DNA of 60,192 bases, taken from contig JAAURD010000004.1 of NCBI GenBank assembly GCA_012034075.1, positions 1-60,192 on the forward strand, written 5' to 3'. Within the stretch, counting starts at the first letter, position 1; each line of letters starts with the position of its first letter. This document shows positions 6,258 to 14,546 of this stretch, piece after piece. The translations under genes were made by a program, and so were the position numbers. The notes beneath the pieces are model-generated. The model was not told the origin of the DNA. It worked only from the letters and a program-made list of their open reading frames with translations, and made no database searches. This DNA is from Chloroflexaceae bacterium. Its GTDB lineage: Bacteria; Chloroflexota; Chloroflexia; Chloroflexales; Chloroflexaceae.

Positions 6258-8402
6258 TCAGGAAAGAGGAAGAGCAGATAGGTATGTCGAGGCTATTTCT
6301 GAGTGGTGCTGTGGACATTCAATATGATTGCGCAAATGATGTTGCTTGTGGTAGGTCAGGAGTGGCAGCATTGAGTTCCCTGCGCCAACAAGCATGCCAA
6401 TTTGATTGGAAAGAATCCCGGCAGCAATGCCAAACCCAAACAGAAACACTCCGCCAATGGTCACGATGCTGGGAAGAATTGATGTTAACACATTGATGTT
6501 CATGCGATTATGAAATTGATCGCCCATATCAAATAAGAGGTCTAGCTGGTCGAGGGTGCCATTCATAAGAACAATTTGCGCCATATCTGTGGCAATGGTT
6601 GCTGCACCACGTAGGGAAATAGAAACATCGGCCTTTTTTAGGGCAATTGAGTCGTTAATACCATCACCAATAAAACAGACGGTCTTCTTTTGCTGCTGCA
6701 ATGTGGTGATGATAGCAGCTTTATCTTCTGGTAGGACCTCTGCAAAATAGGTCTCGATGCCCAGTTGCTCGGCCAAACGCCGAGTAGGCTGTTCATGGTC
6801 TCCGGAAAGGATCGCCAGTGTTATGTTTCTGGCTCGTAACGCATTGATGATTCGTTGAGCTTCTGGGCGAATCGTTGGCTGCAGCTCAATGGCTCCGACG
6901 AGTTGTTCATTTACTGCGACGTAGACCAGAGAGGAACCATCCTGATGGACGTATGCTGCCAGCGTTTGCAAGATGGGGGGGATAGCAAGCCCGATCATCT
7001 CCATAAATCTGGCACTTCCAACATGAATTGTGTCACCGTGCAGACGAGCGTTCAGGCCATATCCCAGGCTGTATACCACGTCATCTGGAGTAGGAAGATG
7101 CAGTTGGCGTGCTGCTGCTGCCTGAAGCAGAGCCAATGCAATCGGATGGTTTTGTTTATATTCGGCAGCGGCGGCATACGTCAATACCTGATCTTCGGAA
7201 AGGGTATGTATGGGATGAATACGTTCGACTTGCGGTTGGTCCATAGTCAAGGTACCGGTTTTATCAAAGACCACCATATCAATCTGGCTCAATCGCTCAA
7301 GCGAACGACCATCTTTGATTAAGATGCCTGCTTGTGAAGCGATGGTGAGAAAGTTCAGCATCATAATGGGAGAGACCATGCGCAGGCTATAGCCAAAACT
7401 GGAATTAAGCACAGTCACACCGCCGATGAGACCAACGAGCGGAACACTACAGCTCCCTAGCAGAATCATCGGTAAAGCCGATTGATCCGCTAGCTTTTGC
7501 CCACGAGAAACCATGATCTCCTTGAAATCAATGGTCTGGTGGAGCATTTCGCCGATTCTGGCAGCCACCGTTTCATGGCCTGCTTGTTCCACGGCAACCG
7601 CAATGCGTCCGGCCAGTACCAATGTAGCAGCAAAACAACGATCTCCGATAGCTTTTTCGATAGGTTGGGATTCGCCGGTAAGCATCCGTTCATCAATCGT
7701 TGCCTGTCCAGCAACAAGAAACCCATCAACCGGTATGGTTTGACCAGCAGAAAGCAACAGGGTGTCGCCGGATTGCACCTGCTCAAATGGCACTTGAACT
7801 TCTATGCCATCAACCAAAATCCAGACAGTTTGTGGCTGTTCGTCCATTATTTGCACTAACTTCTGCTTTGAGTGGTCTTCGGTTTTGATCAAGAGTTTCT
7901 TCGCACCAAAATAGAACACTGCCCCCACGCTACCAATGACAAAATGCCCTGTGGCAAACATAACCGTGATAGCAATAGAGTCGGCAACTTCTATTTGGAT
8001 ACGACGTTCGTTCACCAGGCCCTGGTATGCAGTGCGGTAAATTGGGTGGGCAATAATCACAAGACCTGGAAGCAAGAGCAGATTGATCGGCCAGTAAACC
8101 AGTGTTCCCACCATGCTTGTACTGAACATCATCAAGGCAATGATCAGACTTCGATCAACAATCTTTTCCTGGTCACTCTTTACAACACCGGTTATCTCTT
8201 GGAGGTGCTGTTTACGGACACTGTTCATCAATGGGTCGATCAGACCTTGGAGCTTCTGACTGATTGGCCTTGAAGTGAGCGTATCGGATTGAGCAGTATC
8301 AGTGAGCAGGTGAATAAATTGGTTCCTGTGCCTCTGCTGGTCGTAAAGCCTCTTGCCAATATACAGCGAAGCACCAGCGATAACGGCGGTGGTGAGAAAC
8401 AT
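6258..8402 (-). CDS. P-type ATPase, P1B-like with atypical transmembrane motif
   Basis: 714 residues. Canonical P-type parts are all present: actuator TGES (242-245), phosphorylation site DKTGTLT (D380), NHP (418-420, for the usual SEHP) and the hinge GDGIND (579-584). Layout and ILIKDG after the sixth helix point to the heavy-metal (P1B) class, yet the metal-site helix reads VSPI (343-346) instead of CPC, SPC or CPH, and there is no N-terminal metal-binding domain. The tail is rich in His plus one Cys (HKQHH...HIECPQHH, 685-700). The ion is unknown. The ATG at 8402 has AGGAG seven bases upstream; the longer frame reaches back into the preceding gene. It follows the EgtD-like gene by 31 bp. 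Confidence 0.85.
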   Translation of the reverse strand: MFLTTAVIAGASLYIGKRLYDQQRHRNQFIHLLTDTAQSDTLTSRPISQKLQGLIDPLMNSVRKQHLQEITGVVKSDQEKIVDRSLIIALMMFSTSMVGTLVYWPINLLLLPGLVIIAHPIYRTAYQGLVNERRIQIEVADSIAITVMFATGHFVIGSVGAVFYFGAKKLLIKTEDHSKQKLVQIMDEQPQTVWILVDGIEVQVPFEQVQSGDTLLLSAGQTIPVDGFLVAGQATIDERMLTGESQPIEKAIGDRCFAATLVLAGRIAVAVEQAGHETVAARIGEMLHQTIDFKEIMVSRGQKLADQSALPMILLGSCSVPLVGLIGGVTVLNSSFGYSLRMVSPIMMLNFLTIASQAGILIKDGRSLERLSQIDMVVFDKTGTLTMDQPQVERIHPIHTLSEDQVLTYAAAAEYKQNHPIALALLQAAAARQLHLPTPDDVVYSLGYGLNARLHGDTIHVGSARFMEMIGLAIPPILQTLAAYVHQDGSSLVYVAVNEQLVGAIELQPTIRPEAQRIINALRARNITLAILSGDHEQPTRRLAEQLGIETYFAEVLPEDKAAIITTLQQQKKTVCFIGDGINDSIALKKADVSISLRGAATIATDMAQIVLMNGTLDQLDLLFDMGDQFHNRMNINVLTSILPSIVTIGGVFLFGFGIAAGILSNQIGMLVGAGNSMLPLLTYHKQHHLRNHIECPQHHSEIASTYLSALPLS

Positions 8403-8433
8403 GACTTGCTCCTGCTTTCTTTGTTCGTGTTGC

Positions 8434-9408
8434 CTACATATGATTCTCAGACGCAGTGAAATAGTGGATACTGAACCACTGTTTATCGTCTGTCCATACC
8501 TGTTGCGGTTGCCAGCCAGCCTGTTCGGCCAGTCGCTGGAATGACTCGATCCGATATTTATAGGCGACCAAGCGTTTGATGAGTTCTCCAGCAGCAAAGT
8601 GAATAACGGCCCCATTGACGACGACGGATTGATCACACAGGCTCTTTACATACAGCTCAATACAGGATGTTTGTTCGTTGTACACAACATGATAGGTAAA
8701 TTGGGAGATATCAAAGTTTGTGCCAAAGGTTCGATTCAACCGTTGTAGAGGGTTGATCAAGGTTAGTTCTCGGCTCACAGCATGATGGCCATCATATGCT
8801 TGTTTGAGTATAGATGGGTCTTTTACCAAGTCAACGCCAATCAATAGTACATCACCCGGCTGGCAGTGCTGGCGCATCTGTCTCAGCAACAGCATGGCTT
8901 GATCTGGTTCTACATTGCCGATAGTCGAACCAGGAAAGTACATCAGCCTTCTGGCAAACGGTCGCGAAGGAATCGGCAGTTCGCCCAGCTGGTTGTAATC
9001 GGCACACACTGGCAACACTTCGATACGGGGATATGTGCGAGCTATCTTGTTACTCACGTCGATCAGCTGTTGTCGTGAGATGTCAATCGGGATATAGCCC
9101 ACGACATTGGGTAAATGATCGAACAAAAACATGGTTTTTTGCGCATTTCCGCTACCATATTCAATCACCAACATGGGATCATCAAAATAGGCAACAATCC
9201 GTTCGATCTGTTGCTGCATAATCGCCATTTCGGTGCGGGTGAGATAATACCCTTCCGTCTGACAAAGGGTCTCATACAGTGCTGATCCGCGCTCATCATA
9301 GTTGAAGATCATCGACATATACTTTGGCACGCTCTGAAGACCGGCAAGGAGTTCAGCCAGCAGATCGGTCGGTTGGGGTTCAAAGTCATACAGGTGAATG
9401 GTGTTCAT
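8434..9408 (-). CDS. EgtD-like SAM-dependent amino-acid N-methyltransferase
   Basis: 324 residues, full EgtD length (histidine N-alpha-trimethylase of ergothioneine synthesis). Family motifs: TEGYYLTRTE (51-60), the SAM loop EYGSGNAQKT (83-92), FPGSTIGN (158-165, whose Asn contacts the substrate) and AYDGHHAV with the conserved Tyr near 205. The late motif normally reading T-E-x-S-x-K-[YF] is RLVAYKY here (279-285), so the Glu and Ser that hold the histidine imidazole are Leu280 and Ala282. The substrate may therefore not be histidine, and I leave the symbol empty. No EgtB or EgtE is nearby. The start overlaps the upstream methyltransferase stop (ATGA), so the two are translationally coupled. 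Confidence 0.8.
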   Translation of the reverse strand: MNTIHLYDFEPQPTDLLAELLAGLQSVPKYMSMIFNYDERGSALYETLCQTEGYYLTRTEMAIMQQQIERIVAYFDDPMLVIEYGSGNAQKTMFLFDHLPNVVGYIPIDISRQQLIDVSNKIARTYPRIEVLPVCADYNQLGELPIPSRPFARRLMYFPGSTIGNVEPDQAMLLLRQMRQHCQPGDVLLIGVDLVKDPSILKQAYDGHHAVSRELTLINPLQRLNRTFGTNFDISQFTYHVVYNEQTSCIELYVKSLCDQSVVVNGAVIHFAAGELIKRLVAYKYRIESFQRLAEQAGWQPQQVWTDDKQWFSIHYFTASENHM

Positions 9409-10072
9409 GATAAACCTCGTTTATGATCATCCAGATGAGCCACGACAACCAGCACCTCGCTGGCATCCACGGTTTCAGGAAAGACGGTGACCTGAAAACC
9501 AGCGTGCTGTAACAGCGGGACATACGGAGATTGCGGTGGGATATCGCGGACTACGGATGCTTGAAACGTTACCCGATAGAGCAGATCAACCAGGCGTTGG
9601 TACAGGCCATCGCGGGTAAAATGGGCCGAATCGACGATGACGAGCGCACCGCTGGGGTGCAGGACACGCTGAATTTCGGTCAGTGTGGCTGGATCGAGAA
9701 TATATTCGCTGGGAAAGGTCGCAACCACGCGGTCAAATTGACCGCTGGCGCAGGGCAATGCCTGTGAACGTGCTTCCACCAGATGCACCTTAAGCGCATC
9801 ACGTTGCGCCCGACGTTGGGTGCGTCGCAGCATCCAGCGGGATGCATCCAGACCAATGGCCTGACCCGGTTGCTGCTGTGCCAGGGCATGTTGGAGATAG
9901 CCGGTGCCGCATCCCATCTCCAGAATGCGGCCACTCAATACGGCAATGCTGCATGTGTCCAGCGTTGCCAGTACCCCCATGATACCAGCCAGGCAACCGT
10001 GTCGTAGGTCCAGGCACATTCACGATAAAAGCGATCAAACGCCCAGCGAATAAACGCGATATAGAGCACCAT
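9405..10072 (-). CDS. class I SAM methyltransferase (interrupted by a frameshift)
   Basis: Motif I is RILEMGCGTGYLQHAL, followed by an acidic strand-2 turn (GLDAS) and the FDRVVATFPSEYI and LHPSGALVIVD segments of a UbiE/COQ5-like methyltransferase. The N-terminal part (MVLYIAFIRWAFDRFYREC ... QRWTHAALPY, from about 10072) is in another frame. The two join at 9937-9938, where the minus strand reads CCGTATTGAGT; one more T (TATTTG) would restore PYLSGRILEMG. A lost base in a T run, probably a sequencing error, is the simplest reading. It lies 55 bp after rplS and is ATGA-coupled to the EgtD-like gene. The substrate is unknown; the start at 10072 is tentative. Confidence 0.7.
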
Positions 10073-10127
10073 CACCCGGAATGCAGACTCGTTGGTTGCA
10101 TGTTGGTACGGGTGCTCTGATCGCCCA

Positions 10128-10481
10128 TTAGATCCGACGTTCCTTAATACGCGCTGCTTTGCCCGTACGACCACGGAGATAGTAAAGCCGTGCGCGGCGC
10201 ACTTTGCCCCGGCGCATCACTTTAATGCCATCGACACGTGGCGCATGCACCAGAAAGGTGCGCTCAACGCCGATGCCATGGGAGGCAATGCGCCGAACCG
10301 TAAAGTTCTCGTTAATGCCACCACCGCGCCGACGGATGACGACGCCTTCAAACTGCTGGACACGTTCACGACTACCTTCTACCACCTTAACACCAACGCG
10401 AACGGTGTCGCCAACGCGAAATTCGGGAATATCGCTGCGAAACTGGCGCTGTTCAATTTCGGTTAAAAGTTGCTGCGACAT
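10128..10481 (-). CDS. rplS: 50S ribosomal protein L19
   Basis: 117 residues, the normal length. Typical L19 sequence: [56 protein letters not shown], and a basic C-terminus [22 protein letters not shown]19 sits at the 30S-50S interface. The ATG at 10481 ([10 protein letters not shown]) is chosen because the homologous sequence starts there; AAGGA lies about 12 bases upstream. The usual partners trmD and rimM are not adjacent. It is probably transcribed with the methyltransferase genes downstream. Confidence 0.95.
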   Translation of the reverse strand: MSQQLLTEIEQRQFRSDIPEFRVGDTVRVGVKVVEGSRERVQQFEGVVIRRRGGGINENFTVRRIASHGIGVERTFLVHAPRVDGIKVMRRGKVRRARLYYLRGRTGKAARIKERRI

Positions 10482-10579
10482 AGGTCTACTCGTTCCTTCG
10501 CGGCCATGAATGACCATCTCTTGTACATCGAACATAATCGAGCAGGTGGCGCACAACCACCTGCTCACATCCTGTATAC

Positions 10580-10608
10580 AGTATAGCACAGGTTACCCTG
10601 ACAGGCAA
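10580..10608 (-). promoter_or_regulatory. rplS promoter TTGCCT-17-TATACT
   Basis: On the minus strand TTGCCT (10608-10603), 17 bp, then TATACT (10585-10580) preceded by TGC, an extended -10. The leader to the rplS ATG would be about 90 nt. Confidence 0.7.
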
Positions 10609-10907
10609 CCATATACCGAACATGCAGCAAGCGCATTGTGGCCAGGGGCATGCTGGCGCCGTTGCTCTGGGCTATCCGTGGTAATGTATGCTCCCTGGTT
10701 GCCCCGATAAACCACCGATACAACGGATACCCCGGATAGCTGATCAGCGAAAGCCCTATGCTTATCAGCGGCATGTATCGCAACTGGTACCAGATTGCCT
10801 TTTCCCATACAATCACCGAAATCTGGAGCGGCGCAGCGTGTTGCGCCAAACAGCCAGAGTCCAGGCAAGGCAAAAACAGACCAGCAGAACGCAAATTGGT
10901 ATGAACA

Positions 10908-10936
10908 TTGCAGATTCGATAACACTGGAGTATAAT
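10908..10936 (+). promoter_or_regulatory. promoter TTGCAG-17-TATAAT
   Basis: TTGCAG at 10908-10913, a 17 bp spacer and TATAAT at 10931-10936. It points to the AI-2E family permease gene at 11088, leaving a leader of about 145 nt. Confidence 0.7.
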
Positions 10937-11087
10937 AGTAACTGTTTACCCAGCCGAACAATGTCATGTGTTGCCAATACAGGTGTTCCGGTCGTTGCTC
11001 TTTCGGGGCACGATTTTCTGAATCTTTGTCGGAATAAAGCAATAAACGTAGCTTATCTGGTGGTTCGTGTGTCAGGAGTATGATGTG

Positions 11088-12203
11088 ATGAAGCAAACAT
11101 CTCATGGACAATGGGTCTTTCTTGCCCTTGTGTTGTTCCTCGGCTTTCTGTTATACCTTGTGTTACGGCCCTATTTTGCCGAAATGGCTACTGGTCTGGT
11201 CAGTGCCATTGTCTTCAAACCGGTGTACGATTTGCTGATGCGTCAGTCCTGGGTTGGTGGGCGACGTATCCTGGCTACTGCGCTCACCATTCTGCTGCTC
11301 CTCGTTGCGATTGTCGTACCGGTCGTCATTGGCCTCAGCATGATGATCAACCAGGTGCAACAGCTTTCGCACGATTTGCAAGGGGCGGTGACACTTGAGG
11401 AAATCGAGAAGATTGTCAATCAGATTCCGCCGTCACTGATTCCGGTTGAGACACAACAGCTGGTTGATTCTATTCGTGGTGTTGTGCTCAGTACGGCCAC
11501 CTGGTTTGGTGGTACGGTGCTGGGCATTGCAATGTCATTTCCTGCTTTGATCGTCCAGCTCTTTGTCTTTTTAGCGGTAGTGGTGATGCTGTTACCCAAT
11601 TATGACAGCGCTCTGCGGGGATTGATCCGGCTGCTGCCTTTACCTGCTATAACAGCACAGAAGTATATCGAAACATTTACCAGTTCGATTATGGCGACAG
11701 TGGTTGCCGTCTTTGGTATTTCCATCTTTCAGGGTATTAGCACGGGCATCCTCTTTATCTGGTTGCAGGTGCCCTATGCTGGTGTGTGGACTATTCTGTG
11801 TACGCTGGTGGCCTTCTTTCCGCTAGGTATTCTGGTAGTGACTGTTCCTATTGCCATTGTTCAGTTCCTGGTTGGCCAGGTATGGGAGCCGATGGTCCTA
11901 CTGATCTGGACATTTGCGATTACCCCGACATTGCAAGATATGGTGCTGCGACCAATGATTGTCTCCAAAGGCACCGAACTGCATCCTGGATGGGTGCTCA
12001 TTAGTACCTTCGGTGGCGTCGCCCTGTTTGGGTTCTGGGGCGTCATTTTTGGGCCAGTGGTGATGATTATGTTTTTATCGACCATGCAAATCTACCTTAC
12101 CCATTTTTCTGGTTTTTCTGCTGCTGATGAAACGCTTGAGGATGCTGCGGCTACAAGTGAACAGACGAGTGGGGCTCAACCTGCGCTTCATGCTGATACA
12201 TAA
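11088..12203 (+). CDS. AI-2E family (PerM/UPF0118) membrane transporter
   Basis: 371 residues. Pattern of the AI-2E exporter family: paired N-terminal spans (VFLALVLFLGFLLYLVL), a long amphipathic region (NQVQQLSHDLQGAVTLEEIE) and a C-terminal block of spans with FGISIFQGISTGILFIWLQVPY, TPTLQDMVLRPMIVSKGTEL and FGGVALFGFWGVIFGPV. Substrates range from AI-2 to Na+ and are not predictable. The ATG at 11088 follows AGGAG nine bases upstream; the upstream ATG at 11080 hits a stop at once. It is 47 bp before the YihY gene, likely one operon. Confidence 0.85.
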   Translation: MKQTSHGQWVFLALVLFLGFLLYLVLRPYFAEMATGLVSAIVFKPVYDLLMRQSWVGGRRILATALTILLLLVAIVVPVVIGLSMMINQVQQLSHDLQGAVTLEEIEKIVNQIPPSLIPVETQQLVDSIRGVVLSTATWFGGTVLGIAMSFPALIVQLFVFLAVVVMLLPNYDSALRGLIRLLPLPAITAQKYIETFTSSIMATVVAVFGISIFQGISTGILFIWLQVPYAGVWTILCTLVAFFPLGILVVTVPIAIVQFLVGQVWEPMVLLIWTFAITPTLQDMVLRPMIVSKGTELHPGWVLISTFGGVALFGFWGVIFGPVVMIMFLSTMQIYLTHFSGFSAADETLEDAAATSEQTSGAQPALHADT

Positions 12204-12250
12204 GCTGGTGATTTCACGCTAAACTGCCTACCCATTGAGCGCTGGGAGAA

Positions 12251-13330
12251 ATGTTGATGCCACGGTTTGGAAAACGCGTGATGGGTGTGTTCCAGAACCA
12301 TGTGATCCCACTGGGGCAAGAAATGCTGCGTCAACAGCAACAGGATAATCTGATGGTGCTCAGCGCCGCATTGGCCTATTTTGCGTTCTTCTCGCTTATT
12401 CCGTTAATCCTGATCTCGCTCGGTCTGATTGGTATCTTTGTTGGTGCTGCTGATTCACCTGTGCGGCAGATGCTTCGCCTGATAACTGGTGACTCACCAG
12501 ACATCGCAATCAATCCGGGTCTGGAAGCATACGAACAAATCGTCACATTTATTGGGACATTTATCTCGCCGGATGTGGCAGTACTGCTTGATCAAACCTT
12601 GAGTCAATTACATAATTCGGGTCTGGAAGCCGGTCTTATTGGTGCAATCATTCTCTTCTGGAGTGCCAGCAATGTGTTTGCGCAAATCAATCAGGCGTTC
12701 CAACGTATCTGGAAGACCGATCTCAAGCAATCGCAAAACACGGGCTTATTTGCATCGGCACTGCTCTTTATACGCGACAGAGCCCTGGCTTTTGGCCTGG
12801 TGATGCTTTCAGCGCTGTTACTGCTGATCTCGTTGCTGGCAAATACCATTATTGCTATCCTCCGGAACATTGCCCCGGAGATTCTCGGTGATGTTGTCTG
12901 GGAGTCGGTCTCGTTTGGGACGGCATTTACCTTGCTCTTTCTGGTGCTGCTCCTGCTCTTCAAATATCTCCCCAATACCACGGTTGCCTGGGGCGATGTT
13001 TGGCTGGGGGCGCTGCTCACGACCATCGGCATTAGCCTGCTGGTCAATCTGAGTGGCATCTTCTTTCAAAATAGTAACTTTGCCCTGTATGGTGTGCTGG
13101 GCAGCATTATGGTGTTGTTGTTCTGGATTTTCTTGAGTAGCTCAACACTCTATTATGGAGCTGAATTTACCTATGTGTATGCTCTGTTATACGGGAGTCG
13201 GCGTTCGATCCCAGCCGAAATGGACACCACAGATACACTCCCTGACCAACAAACAGAAAAACCAGAACGCATTGAACTGGAAAGCGATGCGTCATTATCA
13301 AGATCGGTACAGAAGGAAAAGCAGAGATGA
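12251..13330 (+). CDS. YihY/BrkB family inner-membrane protein
   Basis: 359 residues with about six membrane spans and family landmarks: DNLMVLSAALAYFAFFSLIP (the first span), LFWSASNVFAQINQAFQRIW and the last-span cluster FALYGVLGSIMVLLFWIFLS followed by LYYGAEF. The hydrophilic C-terminal tail of about 40 residues is acidic and basic mixed. Some relatives were once called ribonuclease BN, which is incorrect for this family; the real function is unknown. The ATG at 12251 follows GGGAGAA; the in-frame ATG at 12257 is an alternative. Its stop overlaps the next start by 4 bp. Confidence 0.85.
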   Translation: MLMPRFGKRVMGVFQNHVIPLGQEMLRQQQQDNLMVLSAALAYFAFFSLIPLILISLGLIGIFVGAADSPVRQMLRLITGDSPDIAINPGLEAYEQIVTFIGTFISPDVAVLLDQTLSQLHNSGLEAGLIGAIILFWSASNVFAQINQAFQRIWKTDLKQSQNTGLFASALLFIRDRALAFGLVMLSALLLLISLLANTIIAILRNIAPEILGDVVWESVSFGTAFTLLFLVLLLLFKYLPNTTVAWGDVWLGALLTTIGISLLVNLSGIFFQNSNFALYGVLGSIMVLLFWIFLSSSTLYYGAEFTYVYALLYGSRRSIPAEMDTTDTLPDQQTEKPERIELESDASLSRSVQKEKQR

Positions 13331-14169
13331 AGTATATCAAGTCAATTGGAGCGATCCTGGGCATGATTCTCAGTGGTGTGATGATTCTCGCCAGTCTGGG
13401 GGGAATTATCGCTACCTGGAGTGTCAACCCGCCATTAAAAGAAACCACAATCGGTACCCTGAGTGTTGCAGAAAACGCACTCGGTAGGATCAACGAGCGA
13501 ATTGCTCAGGTGGAAGGCATGCTCACAGAGGCAAACCAACAGGTCGTCAGTGTACGTGAAGGTCTGGCCGAATTGCAGACCGAGATTGAAGCCATTGATC
13601 CCAGCCAGGCGTTGCTCAGCCCCGTCTTTCGCAACGCAGGGGATGATCTACTGCCCATTTTAGAACGTACCAGTGCTCATCTGGGGAGCATTCGGGAAAC
13701 CGTTGATACTGCCCGTGGCCTGATTGAAGCTGCCAATCGTTTGCCATTTAGCGGCTTAGAAGTACCCGATATGCCTCGTCTGGAGCGCATAGCCGAACTG
13801 GTTACCGAGCTGCAAACGATGATTACAACATTACGTGAGCGTATCAACCAGTTGCGCCAGGCGGTAGTTGAAGAAGTCACTGCCGTGATCGGCGAAGTGA
13901 TCACGCTTATTGATGAGCAGTTGGCCCGTGTGGAGACGTTACTCACAGGGCTGGAAGAGACAATCAGCCAACAGCGTGCGCAAGCCAGCAGCATCCGCGC
14001 ATCAGTCACGCAAACGCGCCAGAGCGCACCGGGTTGGATTGATCTGGGGTCGTCGGGGATTACGGTGTTATTGCTCTGGATAATGGTGTCGCAGATCCTC
14101 GCTCTCACCTGGCTCTGGTCGATCATATCGGGGAAAAAGAGCGAACCTGCCCCAGCCACAACGGTGTAA
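13327..14169 (+). CDS. coiled-coil membrane protein of unknown function
   Basis: 280 residues: an N-terminal span (about 7-31), about 200 residues of almost continuous helix with heptad-like spacing (ENALGRINERIAQVEGMLTE, RIAELVTELQTMITTLRERI, RQAVVEEVTAVIGEVITLID) and a C-terminal span (about 243-266) ending in a short basic tail. This arrangement suggests a loop between two spans forming a long bundle, similar in style to sensor stalks but without a signalling domain. I recognise no family. It is translationally coupled to the YihY gene (ATGA overlap), and the permease, YihY protein and this one are probably made together. Confidence 0.7.
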   Translation: MKYIKSIGAILGMILSGVMILASLGGIIATWSVNPPLKETTIGTLSVAENALGRINERIAQVEGMLTEANQQVVSVREGLAELQTEIEAIDPSQALLSPVFRNAGDDLLPILERTSAHLGSIRETVDTARGLIEAANRLPFSGLEVPDMPRLERIAELVTELQTMITTLRERINQLRQAVVEEVTAVIGEVITLIDEQLARVETLLTGLEETISQQRAQASSIRASVTQTRQSAPGWIDLGSSGITVLLLWIMVSQILALTWLWSIISGKKSEPAPATTV

Positions 14170-14241
14170 TACGCAAATGGCGTTAACCGATATGAGACAT
14201 AGGTGCGGCTTGTAGCCTGCTTTGTAAGGGGACCCGCGCTG

Positions 14242-14274
14242 CGCCCCTAAGGTAGGGGCGTCAGCGTGCTACGC
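14242..14274. repeat. short palindromic element (7-5-7 hairpin plus GCTACGC)
   Basis: CGCCCCT, loop AAGGT, AGGGGCG (14242-14260), a perfect 7 bp stem, with GCTACGC at 14268-14274. The same geometry and tail occur at 6168-6211 and 36056-36101. There is no T tract, so it is not a normal terminator. Confidence 0.5.
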
Positions 14275-14417
14275 CCATGGCTCCGCGTTCGATCAAAGCG
14301 CATACCAGTAATCACCCGAATTACGGATCGATAATACAGAGCAGGTAATACCATGTCCGGTACTGAACCCCCCTAAGGTATCCGTTCATGCCAGCGAGTC
14401 AATCAATCGTGAAGATA

Positions 14418-14426
14418 TGGTATACT
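14418..14426 (+). promoter_or_regulatory. extended -10 promoter TGgTATACT
   Basis: TGG followed by TATACT at 14421-14426; no clear -35. It lies about 120 bp before the CpXC gene and possibly serves that gene and the gcv genes behind it. Confidence 0.4.
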
Positions 14427-14546
14427 ATTTCTTAACTGGTGATGAAAAGGTTCTTGTCTTCGGGGTGCTCAACGAGAGCGTATGATCAATACACAAACCA
14501 GGGTAACAGGTATGTTTGTTCTCCCAGACATGCGAGATAGCCGCTC

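Larger units (their letters stand above)
10482..11087. other. divergent intergenic region, no gene seen
   Basis: About 600 bp between rplS and the AI-2E permease gene. It holds one promoter facing each way (10580-10608 minus, 10908-10936 plus). Open frames here on the minus strand show no recognisable protein features and no ribosome binding site. Nothing else is identified. Confidence 0.5.
14170..14546. other. intergenic region with palindrome
   Basis: Contains the 7-5-7 hairpin at 14242-14260, a second copy of CCCCTAAGGTA near 14372 and an extended -10 box at 14418-14426. No coding sequence is supported here. Confidence 0.45.

Noticed and set aside
10593-11111. 172-codon minus-strand frame between rplS and the permease gene
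   Set aside because: No ribosome binding site, Cys/Tyr-rich random-looking composition, and it crosses a good promoter on the other strand.
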